A stretch of DNA of 64,000 bases from Monodelphis domestica (Eukaryota > Chordata > Mammalia > Didelphimorphia > Didelphidae): NCBI RefSeq assembly GCF_027887165.1, contig NC_077230.1, positions 265,365,943 through 265,429,942 of the forward strand, given 5' to 3'. The position numbers and the translations under genes were made by a program. Every line of letters begins with the position of its first letter. Position 1 is the first letter of the stretch. Positions 63,810 to 64,000 of this stretch are shown here, in pieces. The notes beneath the pieces are model-generated. The model was given only the letters and a program-made list of their open reading frames with translations, had not been told where the DNA came from and did not search any database.

Positions 63810-64000
63810 TGGGGGCTTGAGAATGCCCACCGAGTCATCTTGCTCTCTTAACAACAAATATAAAGTACTCCATCCTGTCTGCAGAGATGGAGCAGAAGGT
63901 CTCAATGCTTCATTAGTCTTCCTGTTGTTCCAAAGTGATGACCTCACCAGGTGTTAGAAAAGCTCCTTTTAAATAAGATGAGGAAACTGTTTCTTTTAAA

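Overview
The window looks like marsupial genomic DNA. It is AT-rich and packed with repeat types characteristic of metatherian genomes: L1 copies of many ages with C/T-rich 3' ends, two tRNA-derived SINE types whose bodies carry the 'gttcaaatctggcctcagac' box, MIR/CORE-SINEs, L2 and CR1/L3-like relics, and HAL1-like half-L1s. Family names are from memory, since no database could be searched. The host gene found is split by introns and is closest to a gene known only from mammals.

Host gene. On the minus strand, four coding exons at 38695-38567, 36544-36356, 35011-34876 and 34380-34115 give an uninterrupted 239-residue folate-receptor-family protein with 16 cysteines, canonical GT-AG junctions and matching phases. 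Diagnostic peptides identify it as IZUMO1R (Juno, formerly FOLR4), the GPI-anchored egg receptor for sperm IZUMO1. A likely polyadenylation signal lies at 33700-33705. The introns hold only SINE, MIR, L2, AT-rich and L1-tail sequence. No PANX1 or GPR83 exon (neighbours in human) was recognised.

Mobile DNA. The region 23975-30445 is a full-length minus-strand L1 with a CpG-containing 5' UTR, intact ORF1 (307 aa), an unusually long purine-rich inter-ORF spacer (531 bp), intact ORF2 (1268 aa, all endonuclease, RT and Cys-motif residues present), a 13-bp target-site duplication and a candidate 24-nt 3' transduction. It is probably young and possibly active. The rest of the repeat content is older: nested L1 fragments at 1.5-7.2 kb and 30.7-31.9 kb; a TSD-flanked truncated L1 at 12.8-14.2 kb; HAL1-like copies at 8.4-10.1 and 51.0-52.3 kb; plus-strand L1s at 3.6, 45.7 and 49.6 kb; and a hAT-like MITE at 48.2 kb.

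Right-hand part. A processed pseudogene of WIPI2 lies on the minus strand at about 53.48-55.28 kb. It keeps its GC-rich 5' UTR, which was later split by a 546-bp solo LTR (54655-55200) with a near-perfect 5-bp TSD. From 55.4 to 63.2 kb there are stacked CR1/L3-like, L2, MIR and SINE fragments and several microsatellites. A perfect palindromic RFX X-box sits at 63796-63809. Large stretches (10.3-12.2, 17.5-19.1, 21.9-23.1, 31.9-33.7, 39.6-45.2, 58.3-59.2 and 63.2-64.0 kb) contain nothing recognisable beyond small repeats.
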